Below the pieces are notes generated by a model, which made no database searches, had not been told where the DNA came from, and saw only the letters and a list, made by a program, of their open reading frames with translations. A stretch of DNA of 64,000 nt from JAWKHR01 sp041394725 (GTDB lineage: Bacteria > Acidobacteriota > Vicinamibacteria > Vicinamibacterales > SCN-69-37), in NCBI GenBank assembly GCA_041394725.1, contig JAWKHR010000031.1, forward strand, positions 1 to 64,000, read 5' to 3'. The position numbers and the translations under genes are program-made. Positions 26,503 through 35,439 of this stretch are shown here, piece by piece; the stretch's first letter is position 1, and each line of letters begins with the position of its first letter.

Positions 26503-26743
26503 GTGTCTTTGTGAATCAACAACTTGCGAGCTCGACCGAGGCCGAAACGGCAAATTGTAGCGAATTGTGTAAGACCTCTGAATGTCCCGAGATCACTTAC
26601 GGGGATTTCGCCTGCCCCGAACGCGGGCGTCAGAGGCCGGCACAACCGGCGCAAGGCCGCCCACCAGTATAGCCGGAGCGAGGGCCGGGGGCGTCGTCGC
26701 GGCTGTGCACGTCGCGACCGCGGTCGGGTGCTCGAACGCTCGT

Positions 26744-28031
26744 TCAGGCGCCTCGCAACAGACCCAGGGCGACCTCGGCTACCGGGAGCCGGTGTGAGGC
26801 GCGAAGGGCGTTTGTGATTCTCTGCACCGAATCCCGACCGAACGTGACCCGCCATCCGGGCGGGCGGTTGTCTCGACGGAACGTGGGCGGCAGGTGAGGA
26901 CTTCGTGCCCACAAGAACGCGTCAGTGAGCATGTAGCCGTGGTTTACATGAGCATCTCAGCCTCATCCCTTGAGAACCGGTTGAGGTGCGTGCGTACCCG
27001 TTGGATCCGCTCCACCACACTGGCGGGTGGGCATGTGGCGTCTCCCACCAGTCCACGATACCTGTCGGCCTCGCCGGCAGGCAGCCGATCAAGACTGCTG
27101 CCGAGCGCCACAAGCAGTCCGTCTGGCTGCTGTCGCTCGAACATCCACGTCAGCCTCCGGCGCAAGGCCGAGACCTGTTCCAGCGCGATCGCGTTGACTC
27201 GCAACATCAATGCGAGCGACGCGAGCCCAGGGATCCGCCAGGTGTCGAACTGGTAAACGGGCGGATAGCCTCCATCGCTGACCAGCAGAAACTCCGGTTC
27301 CTCGAGCACTCGGCCACCCGGGAGAGGCGCGTCCGTTTGGTCAGACCTCTGTGCCCAGATTCTGCACACGCCACCATCGGTGAGGGCGATGGTGGCTGGC
27401 GTCGCCACCGGTGCATCCCGATACTGCGTGCCGCTGAATGCATTGGCTCGCATCGATGCACCGGAGCGAACACGGTGGAAACGCCGCGCTAGCGGCGACA
27501 GCTTGGGCTGATCGACAGTGGATGGTGCGCGTGGTTCCAGGCGGAATACCCGATCCTCGCGAGTCCCCCGAGTCCGTCTCGAGTGAAACGCCACGCGCGC
27601 ACGGAGATCAGGCTCGTGGCGTTGAGAATCGTGTACGGAGTCGCGGGAAGGTCGGCGCAAACCCTGTGCTGGTACAGATGCTCGCCAAAAATATCGCCGA
27701 GTGCCGCGGTTCGCGAGTACGCCGGGTCCAGCGCTCTACGCATTCCCTGGCCAGCCGCGCGCACCAACCATTCGCGAATGAAGCTGCGCGTGGCAACAAC
27801 GTTGATGAACGGGCTCGCGATGTGCTTCTGGAACGCCTCAGCGTCGCCGCCATCGTCGAGCATCTCCCCCCAGCGAAGCGCCGCGAATGCCGCGACGATA
27901 CTGCCTCCGGAGACGCCAGAGATCGCATCAATCCTCGGCAACCAGCCCAGTTCGGCAACGCGTCGCAGCACACCAAGATGAAAGAGCGCGGCGCGGAATC
28001 CCCCTCCCGACAGCGCGACACCGATCCTCAT
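26744..28031 (-). pseudogene. Patatin-like phospholipase with multiple frameshifts
   Basis: The ATG at 28031 overlaps the stop of the E2-E1-JAB gene (ATGA). The first frame is intact for about 170 codons: MRIGVALSGGGFRAALFHLG (oxyanion loop) and AISGVSGGSIVAAFAALRW with the GxSxG nucleophile Ser. Near 27520-27550 coding passes to AQAVAASAAFPP, then VFAPVHRCEPM, then to the frame carrying the second catalytic element ALTDGGVCR, and near 26945 once more to NHGYMLTDAFLWARSPHLPP, ending at 26744. Rebuilt, it is a patatin of about 430 residues, the class that hydrolyses membrane phospholipids and serves as CapV-type effector in CBASS. At least four indels are needed. Confidence 0.8.
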
Positions 28032-30274
28032 CGATGGGCGAGGACCTCTGCGAGCAGGACGGTCAACGCCGCGCCTCGGCACGCGATCATCATCACACCG
28101 GGTACGCCGTCAGCGTCCATGTGAGACGACAGCCACGACAGGACGGTCAGGTCATCACGGCTGGGCATGCACGGGCACCCGTCGGGATGTGAATGCCATT
28201 CGCCAACGTACTCCAGTTGACCGAAGGTTCGCTTCTGGGCATCTTTGAGTCGTTCGTGAAGGCCTTCGACTCCGCGAATGTACAGCGTCGTCCGCTCTTG
28301 GCTGTCGAGTGGTGACGAGATCGTGTCCACGACGTAGACTATCCGACGCTCGACATCAAAGGCACCGAGCAGGACACCGCCGGTCTCGTTCGGTAGTCTC
28401 GCGTGCCGCAAGCCCACTATCGTCTCTACCAGCCCGTCGTCGTAGACGACCGTCCAGTCCCCAACTGCTTGGCGCGTGACCCTGCGGGGCGCAAGGTCGA
28501 GCGCTACTACGTCGTCCGTCCGCTCCGACGCTTGCCAGATCCGGATGGCGGCATCATCTTGATCGGCCAAAACTGGTAGTCGTCGAGCGGCGATGGCCGC
28601 ATGAAGGGCGACCTGCGCCTGAGGAAGGCGCGCGCTGACATCCCGGCAGGATGTGCCGTACCTCATCCTTCCGTCGGGAGCCCGGAGGTGGTCTCGGAGG
28701 CGGGCATCCCGCAGGACGGCGCGGTAGTACTGCATCTCGAGGGCATCCAATCGGATCTCTCGCCGGCCGTCCTCCGCCAGCATGACCAGGTCGCTGCCCA
28801 CGGGATTGAGGAAGAAGGAGACTCGCTTCGCGGCACCGGGCGCATCCTGTGCGAGGTGGCGCGACACTGGGATCGACGCCGCCATGTCAAGGATTAGGTC
28901 GGCGTTCCCAAGTCGCTCCTCGAGCCTCTCGCGCTCCGGACCAGGGTTGAGGACGTCCGCGATGATCGACTCGAAGGCAGGTTGGCCGTCCGTCAACCCG
29001 TTTCCCGCAAACGCGAGCACATTCACCTTGTGGTGTCCAGTTCCGAATCCGGCGACCGCATGCCGCGCGAGATTGTGGGGAAGCAGGCGGTCGCGATCGA
29101 CCAGAGTCCACTGTCCAACTGCCGCTCGCGCGGCGTTCAGGATCACTTGCGACCCAAGCGCCCCGGCACCGATGCCGACGATCCGACGATCGTCAGGTCT
29201 CTCTCTGCCGTTGAGGAACGCGGCCTCGTGTCGCGATATTCGAAACACGACGGACAGACCCGTGAGTGGCGCATCGTGCCCCCGGCGCTCGTCGGCCATT
29301 GGCACCATCAAGGCGAATCCACGTGGCCCTGTCTCCCAGACGCCAAGGGCGACTCCGGCATCCAATACAGAAGGCCCGAGGAACGCCCAGGTCTCGACCC
29401 GCTCGACATCCCCGGTGTCGGAGCGCCGTTTGGGAATCCGCACAATGAGAAGCAGGCGCGCAGCCAGCGCCGCGGCCTCTCGGGGCCACTCCAGCAAGAG
29501 CCTCCGCAAGACGTCGACCACGTCATCCCCGCCAGCGGCAAGGAAGGTATGCAGGTCGCCAATCGTGCGCGGTGTCGACGCAATCGGCCCGGGCCCGCGG
29601 GGCGATGACGTGAAGGAAAGCGAGAACCAATCAGGCGTCCTAGACGTCCCATCGCCAGAAGCCAGGTCAACCTGAATCAGACACCTCGCCCGGTGTTCAT
29701 CGATGCCGGCTACTCGCAGGCGGACGACCTGACCGGCGTCTGTCGCAGAACCGGGCACGGAGAGGGCATGTGGGAGAATGACCTGGTCTCCGGTACCGGC
29801 GAGCACCTGTTCAAGCGGTTGGTCGTCGGCATGGAGCTCGCCGCGGGCGGTGAGTCGGAGCCACTCCTGAAGGCGCCGGATGAAGAATGCCGAGGTCCAA
29901 CGCCGCCGGACTTCGGCGTACTCCTCCTCGAACAGGCACAGGCTCTTCGGAATGGCCTCAACAGGAGGATTCAGGTGGGCGGTGGCCGGGAAGTCTTCTC
30001 GCAAGGCAAGGACCTCTGGCGTTCGGGCGTCGAGGTGGTCGAACCAGACGGCCACACGCTCGACAGGTCGAATGTCGTGTTCGCGAACCTGGGGAACCTC
30101 GGTCTCGACATCCAGGACTACGACATCGGCGTCAACGGCAGTCCGAGTCTCGACAAATGACACGTACGGCAGGCTGCCGCGGGCGACGCGCTCGGCGAGG
30201 TCGCGACCCTTTGCCGATCGAAGGCTGTCTATGGTGGCGGCCTCGCCGGGCGCGTTGACATAGGGGCCGCTCAC
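28028..30274 (-). CDS. E2-E1-JAB fusion: ubiquitin-like conjugation and deconjugation protein
   Basis: A protein of 748 residues, continuous. The start is GTG 30274, which overlaps the stop of the upstream gene (GTGA). Residues about 40-190 are an E2-like domain (TAHLNPPVEAIPKSLCLFEE, with the probable catalytic Cys, then WTSAFFIRRLQEWL). Residues about 360-560 are a ThiF/E1 adenylation domain: RRIVGIGAGALGSQVILNA, WTLVDRDRLLPHNLARHAV, and a candidate thioester Cys in RYGTSCRDVSARL. The C-terminal 150 residues are a JAB/MPN isopeptidase: NETGGVLLGAF and the zinc site EWHSHPDGCPCMPSRDD (HxH, Ser, Asp). It combines the functions of CBASS Cap2 and Cap3 in one chain. No ubiquitin-like partner gene is visible. 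Confidence 0.88.
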   Translation of the reverse strand: MSGPYVNAPGEAATIDSLRSAKGRDLAERVARGSLPYVSFVETRTAVDADVVVLDVETEVPQVREHDIRPVERVAVWFDHLDARTPEVLALREDFPATAHLNPPVEAIPKSLCLFEEEYAEVRRRWTSAFFIRRLQEWLRLTARGELHADDQPLEQVLAGTGDQVILPHALSVPGSATDAGQVVRLRVAGIDEHRARCLIQVDLASGDGTSRTPDWFSLSFTSSPRGPGPIASTPRTIGDLHTFLAAGGDDVVDVLRRLLLEWPREAAALAARLLLIVRIPKRRSDTGDVERVETWAFLGPSVLDAGVALGVWETGPRGFALMVPMADERRGHDAPLTGLSVVFRISRHEAAFLNGRERPDDRRIVGIGAGALGSQVILNAARAAVGQWTLVDRDRLLPHNLARHAVAGFGTGHHKVNVLAFAGNGLTDGQPAFESIIADVLNPGPERERLEERLGNADLILDMAASIPVSRHLAQDAPGAAKRVSFFLNPVGSDLVMLAEDGRREIRLDALEMQYYRAVLRDARLRDHLRAPDGRMRYGTSCRDVSARLPQAQVALHAAIAARRLPVLADQDDAAIRIWQASERTDDVVALDLAPRRVTRQAVGDWTVVYDDGLVETIVGLRHARLPNETGGVLLGAFDVERRIVYVVDTISSPLDSQERTTLYIRGVEGLHERLKDAQKRTFGQLEYVGEWHSHPDGCPCMPSRDDLTVLSWLSSHMDADGVPGVMMIACRGAALTVLLAEVLAHR

Positions 30275-31407
30275 GAACGGCGCCTGCCAGCCCCCGCACG
30301 TGGTGCGACCACCGACGTCACTGCAACCGACGCCGCGGTAGCCCGCTTCCGGATTGTCGCCTTCCGGTGATCGATCGTGATGACCAGCGGCTCCGGCGCC
30401 GACACCTTCGGGTGCTCCATCGTGACGACGAACGTACCGCCGCGGGCACCCCGATTGTCGCGATAGTACTTGGCGGCCTGGCGGTGTGGCGGCAGGTCCG
30501 TGTCCTCCGTCGGAATCGGATCGCTGGTCGAGACCAAGGTGGCGCCGAGTTGGTCTTGCTCCTCCATGATCCAGCGCACCGCATCTACCGGCTGCGTCTT
30601 CTCCTTGCCCTTCTCCGGTCCGAGCGACAGGTAGCTGCAGTGGTGAGGGAGCTTGAACACGTCCCACTCGAGCCGCTCCGGGCGCTTGTGGAACTTGGTG
30701 ATCCGGACGATCTCGGTCCAGACGTCATGCGTCGTGTCCGCGGCCAGAATGACCTTGGTCTCCCGACCGAGTACCTCGAATACGGCCTGCATTACCAGGG
30801 AGCACGTGTTGCGGTCAACGAACGTCCCGTCATCCTGGCGGGACGCGAACGGCGAATGCACGAAGAATTCCACGCCTTGCTCGGAACGCGAGAAGCCAGG
30901 AACCAGCTGACCAGCATCCGTGATGAGGTGCATCCGCGACTGGAGCGTCAAGCCCTGCGCATTCAGCCACGCCTCCAGCTTTGCCGGGCGCGAGAAGACG
31001 CGAATGCCCTCGCCCTGCTTCAGCCGGTGTCGAGCCTCCGCCTGAATCACACGCCCCTCTTCAGCCAGATCGGAGCGGTCCTCGTAGATCGCGGCGGCGG
31101 GAACCCACATCTCGGTGATCTTGATGCGATCCTTGCCCTGGTACTTGGCGGCGTGTCGCAGCTCGAAGAACTCCGATGACCCACAGAAGTGGTCCGTGTC
31201 CAAGTGAGTGAAGGCGACGACATCGAACGAATCGCGCTTCGCCGCCTTCAGGTCGGCACGGAGTTCCTTCTCAAGATCGACGCGCCTGTCCGACGGATCA
31301 TCGGCGTTTCGGGTGTTGGCGTAGTCGACCAGAATCTTCTGGCCGCCAGCCAAGTCCAGCCGGCAACAGTCCGCGTTGCCAAGGGGGAACACGGTCACGG
31401 TATGCAT
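30271..31407 (-). CDS. Metallo-beta-lactamase-fold hydrolase
   Basis: A protein of 378 residues from ATG 31407 (a GAGGTG ribosome site precedes it). The fold opens HTVTVFPLGNADCCRLDLAG and has the metal motif AFTHLDTDHFCGS, matching the family HxHxDH with the first His preceded by Thr and one His replaced by Asp (HLDTDH). A later LAADTTHD segment and KLPHHCSYL supply the distal ligands, as in ComEC-like and RNase-Z-like members. Members act on nucleic acids, cyclic nucleotides or lactones; here the fused E2-E1-JAB gene follows with a four-base overlap, so it probably serves that pathway. The C-terminal tail (APRAGAGRRRS) is basic. It is about 180 bases downstream of the response-regulator gene. 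Confidence 0.82.
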   Translation of the reverse strand: MHTVTVFPLGNADCCRLDLAGGQKILVDYANTRNADDPSDRRVDLEKELRADLKAAKRDSFDVVAFTHLDTDHFCGSSEFFELRHAAKYQGKDRIKITEMWVPAAAIYEDRSDLAEEGRVIQAEARHRLKQGEGIRVFSRPAKLEAWLNAQGLTLQSRMHLITDAGQLVPGFSRSEQGVEFFVHSPFASRQDDGTFVDRNTCSLVMQAVFEVLGRETKVILAADTTHDVWTEIVRITKFHKRPERLEWDVFKLPHHCSYLSLGPEKGKEKTQPVDAVRWIMEEQDQLGATLVSTSDPIPTEDTDLPPHRQAAKYYRDNRGARGGTFVVTMEHPKVSAPEPLVITIDHRKATIRKRATAASVAVTSVVAPRAGAGRRRS

Positions 31408-31588
31408 GAACACCTCACGTCTCGACCGTCGCAGCCGGGGCGAAATGCCCGAGCCCACCAGATGCGACACTGAGCTGATGAGCCCACTTGCAGTCTAGAG
31501 GTTCCGGCTGGCGGAGTGATCGGCGGAGGTGTGTCGGAAACTTGCGAATGTTTCCGTCAGACTTCTGAGCGGCTCCTACGCGGTGAGC

Positions 31589-32425
31589 TTATCGGCCAGT
31601 TCCGGATGTCCGATCGCCAATCGCACGCAGCTTCTCAGTGTCGCAGACGCCGACGGCGACGTTGCCGGCCAACGTGTAGGTTCCACGGTAGTCGTTGTCG
31701 ATGATGTCCACTCCGGATGGCAGGGCCCCCTTCAGCGCCTCGCGAAGGACCGAGATGCCCTTGAAGCCCTGATCGGCCTTCGCGCCCAGGTCGATCTTGT
31801 GGACGCCTCTACCTTCGCGGTGGGCCACCATGAGGCGGAGCAGGACCTTCAAGCTACCGTCCGTCAGTTCAACTGCCTTCTGACCAACTGTCACACGGGT
31901 CCGCCGACCGATTCGATCGCCAGGAATCGCCAATTGCACGTCCGTACTTGCCTCGACGACGACTTCCGGGGGAGCGGGTCCGCAGCGGTCGTGAGTCGCC
32001 CTGCCACTCCTCTCAAGCGCCCGCCGAACCCCCTCGGACACCTCGCGACTCTTGAGTGGCTTATGCACGACATCCCCGGCGCCGTCTTTCATCACGTCGA
32101 CGGCCGCCGACACCTCATTGGCGAACCCACTCACGACGATCACGGGCAACCAGAACGCACGGCCCGTGTGCTGGGGACACATCCGCCTAATCTCGCGGAG
32201 CAGCGCACTCCCGTGCTCCACATGCCCTCGGATCGCGTCAGGAGAGCGCTTGATCTGCAGGTCGAGTAGGATGAAGCAGAATGTCGACTCCCGCAGTGCC
32301 CGAATGGCTTCTTCAAAGCTGGGAACCGCCACATAGTCGCAGCTGATGGATCGCAAGATTTCTACAAGGTCCTCTACGGTCGCCTCGTCATCTTCGACAA
32401 TCAGCGCACGGTGTCTAGTCGTCAT
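31589..32425 (-). CDS. Response regulator with receiver and winged-helix output domains
   Basis: A protein of 278 residues. The receiver domain (RALIVEDDEATVEDLVEIL, with phospho-acceptor Asp in CFILLDLQIK and Lys in VVHKPLKSREV) is followed by a linker and a C-terminal domain ending NDYRGTYTLAGNV, which resembles the wing of OmpR-type DNA-binding domains. The gene starts 7 bases after the histidine kinase stop, so they form a pair. The last codons may be frameshifted: in another frame the tail continues GHPELADKLTA to a stop at 31576. It may control the operon it sits in; no target site was identified. Confidence 0.85.
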   Translation of the reverse strand: MTTRHRALIVEDDEATVEDLVEILRSISCDYVAVPSFEEAIRALRESTFCFILLDLQIKRSPDAIRGHVEHGSALLREIRRMCPQHTGRAFWLPVIVVSGFANEVSAAVDVMKDGAGDVVHKPLKSREVSEGVRRALERSGRATHDRCGPAPPEVVVEASTDVQLAIPGDRIGRRTRVTVGQKAVELTDGSLKVLLRLMVAHREGRGVHKIDLGAKADQGFKGISVLREALKGALPSGVDIIDNDYRGTYTLAGNVAVGVCDTEKLRAIGDRTSGTGR

Positions 32426-32432
32426 CAGTCCA

Positions 32433-33532
32433 CTACCGGTGAATGCGAAGCGTCAAGCGCACAACCGTGCCTCGTCCCTGCTCGCTGTCGAGATCCACTC
32501 GGCCTTCGTGTTCGGACTCCACGATCTTGACGGCCAGCGGTAGGCCGAACCCCGTGCCACCCGACTTCCTGGTTGCGAAGAGCTTCACAGCATCGGCCTT
32601 GACCTCGGCCGACATCCCGCACCCATGGTCCTCGATCGTGATCGCCACGAGTCCCTCCAAGCGCTCCGCACTCACCGTGATTGGTGGACGTGATTCAAGG
32701 CCCTCGTAGGCATCGAGTGCATTCTCCAACACGTTCGTTAGAGCCTGAACGAGGCGTGGACGCGCGATGTCCACGACAAGGTCAGGATGGACGAGGACGT
32801 CAATGGCCGGATCCGCCTTCGCGGAGGGACGTCGCCGGACCAGCCCGGCGGCTTCGACGACGACCTCTCGCAAGAGTTCGCCAGAAAATGTCAATGCCGG
32901 CTGGTCGGTGTATGCGCGCATCGAGACTGCGCGGAGATGCCCACTCGTCGCTCACAATTCGCAGTTTCGTCGCGGCATGGCCTCCCGCGACGGCTCGGGT
33001 CTTGAGAGCTGCTCACGAAGGCGCTCTGCGACATGGCCATCGGTGACAGCAGCCGAATGACTTCGTGGCACAGCTCGCGCGCGAACATGTCGGCGACGGC
33101 TCTGCCGCGCGCCTGACAGCCTCGCGTCCCATCACTCCGAACTTGGCCTCGACATCGTCCAGCGTAGCGTTCACGCGCTGGGCGTGCTGTTTGCCAAATG
33201 CGCTGGCGTTCCGTGAATCGCGACGCCGTAGTGTCGCCTGCTGTGCGGCTTGACGAACACGCTCGTTGTCATCGCGCAGGAGTCTGGACAGGGCTGCTTC
33301 AAAAGCCGAATGGCCCACTTGAGCCGCAGCGTGTGCTACGGCGCGCCGCACCTCCCACTTGGGATGATGGGCCAGCGTGGCGAGCTTCATAGCCACGTCA
33401 TCCAGCAGTGGATCCCCGATCACGGCAGTCTTCGCCTGCGGCCCCAGCTCTGGTCACGGCATGCAGAAGGCTCGACCAATCGGCCGCATCAAGATCAGTA
33501 AAGATGGCGTGCCCGGTCCGCTCAGTGCCCAT
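32433..33532 (-). pseudogene. HEAT-repeat sensor histidine kinase, frameshifted
   Basis: The ATG at 33532 (MGTERTGHAIFTDLDAAD) overlaps the upstream ATPase stop by 11 bases. After a first frame change near 33435 come HEAT-like repeats (LATLAHHPKWEVRRAVAHAA, LSRLLRDDNERVRQAAQQA). After a second change come the phospho-acceptor helix FARELCHEVIRLLSPM, with the candidate His, and after a third the catalytic domain: ALTNVLENALDAYE (N box), IEDHGCGMS (G1) and SGGTGFGLPLAVKIVESEH (G2), stop 32433. No membrane segment is seen, so it is a cytoplasmic sensor; HEAT repeats suggest protein or nucleic-acid sensing. Three indels break it as sequenced, although the ATP-binding part is intact. Confidence 0.75.
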
Positions 33533-35414
33533 ACCGGTCTTTTCGCTTCAGGAACGCGTCACGCCCGCCCTCGAGAATCCTCTCGATCTGATCCTTGCAC
33601 TCGTCGACCGTCCCGACCTGCTTGAGCGTGGCATGTTGGCCATCTGAAGCGAACACGAACACGCGCTCCGCATCGCCGAGGACAGGGATGTTCGGATTGT
33701 GCGACGAAGATGACCTGTCGGCTGCCTTTCACCGCACGCAAGGTGACGATCGTCTCGCATAATGAATGCGTTGTCAAGGTTGTCCTCCGGCTGGTCGATG
33801 AGAAGCGGCCGTTCGCTCTGGGTCAGCAGAATTGGCAGGATCGTTGTGCAACGTTGCCCAGTCGAGAGCTGTGTCGAGTCCTTGAAGGTGTCCCCGTCGC
33901 GCAATTCGATTGATGGGCGATCATCGAGGTCCACGGTCTCGGATCATGTAAAGATGAGCCGCTCGACCTGAGTGCATCAACCACCTTCCGCGCGCGCTCA
34001 TCATCAAAGCCGCATCGGTCGGCAACAGGCGCAGGGTCGCCGGCTACGACGATGCTGGCGAGCTCGCCGGCAGAAACGTCTGAGCCAGCTTCTCGGGCCA
34101 CGACTCCTTGCTTGACTTCCGGCGCCTTTGAGCGCATCCGCGATGAGGAGGTCTCGGTAGTGATCGAGCTCGGCGGCCTGGAGCACCGACACGCGAATGC
34201 TCGAAACTGGGACTGGTGAGACGCTCGGCAGTCTGCTTTCTGAGCGCAAAACGCCGATCTCTCTGCTCGATGCCCGCCGGCGCAGTTCCTGACGGATGCC
34301 AGGCCACCGCACGCCGCTGTTCCTTCGCCTTCTGCTCCGTGGCAGCCAGCTGCGCGTTGGCGAGCGCCTCCTGCAATGCCGCGGCGCTCGCCGCGCGACC
34401 GCCTTGTTCTTCAGAGGCCATGGTCGCCCGGTAGTCTGCTTCCCGGAGAGCATGCCGGAGCGGCTAGATCAGATGCGAAAGATGTCATGCGTGTCTCCGC
34501 TCGGCCAGCCGCTTCCGTTATGGCAGTGACGGCGCCGTCCAGATCGCGGGTGAATAGATCGAGGTCCGCCAAGATCTTCACGAAGAGGTTGCCGTTAGCC
34601 CCGTTTTGAATTCCATCGTCGATCTGCGACTCAACAGTGGAACGAAAGGCTGTCTGCTCGAGCCGAACCTCCCTGACGACCTTGTTCAGAGCGGCCACCA
34701 GAGCGCCAGGCACACGCCTTCGCGGGCTTCGAGACTCCCTTCGCCAGATGCGCTGCGTTGATCCGCGCAGCATCAGGTCCGGTGACCTCGGTGTACTTTG
34801 AGCCTTCATACCGGTAGTTCTGACGCCTTGCCGCGCAGATCATCGATCTCGTCATCAACGTGACGAAGATCAATGCTCGACTGGCCTTACGCAAGCGGAG
34901 CTGCTCCAACCTCGCGGGCAAATCGCCGAGGCCGCCTGCTCCTCGAAGCGGTCGAGCAGGCCTTAGTTGAGCGGCCGGGCTCGAAGCCATCTCCTCGATC
35001 TCGTTCTGACTGAACACGTCCGCACCGAAAATCTGGTCACGATCAAGGGACACCGGAACCGCTGTCCCAGCTTCGTTCAGGACCTGGACAAATCTCGTTC
35101 GCGGCACGACCGGCGGTGTAAAGTGCATATTGGTCTTGGGCATACAGTCGATCGTCAGTCGCCCTGATCCGAGATTTGCCTTGACCAGTGAGTCGATCGC
35201 CTTGTGGCGCGTCCCGCTGATCTTCGGATCGGGCATCAAGCCCAGACCAAACGCAGGAACTCCAACGCTGTGGTCTTGCCAGCGCCCCGGCCGCCGATGA
35301 GACAGCTGAGGCCGTCGGCGAAGTCAAGCGTCTGTCCCGGCCAAGAATCCCCCGGTCACGGTGAGGCGCAGCACAACGTGATGTGCAGTGGTGTGCCGCC
35401 TGCTTGAGTGGCAC
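33522..35414 (-). pseudogene. SMC/RecF-like AAA ATPase, heavily frameshifted
   Basis: A probable GTG start at 35414 (MPLKQAAH) is 25 bases after the DUF499 stop. Pieces in different frames give a Walker A (CLIGGRGAGKTTALEFLRF), then FGLGLMPDPKISGTRHKAID, VPVSLDRDQIFGADVFSQNE and EIEEMASSPAAQLR, a coiled-coil middle, and at the end the ABC signature LSTGQRCTTILPILL, Walker B RPLLIDQPEDNLDNAFI and a D-loop/H-loop region (SRQVIFVAHNP-like) closing with LKRKDRYGH. The order Walker A, coiled coil, signature, Walker B is that of SMC/Rad50/RecF-type ATPases found in several defence systems. At least five frame changes occur in under 2 kb, so the exact protein cannot be given. Confidence 0.68.
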
Positions 35415-35439
35415 CTCCGGCGTCGGCGGGCTGTTGGGG

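Noticed and set aside
26524..26817. A short plus-strand frame after the tRNA
   Set aside because: Opposite the end of the patatin gene (ALWARSPHLPP-type segment to 26744) and without ribosome site.
26744..31407. Complete CBASS operon
   Set aside because: No CD-NTase motif (GS...DxD) is found; the preceding gene is a metallo-beta-lactamase fold.
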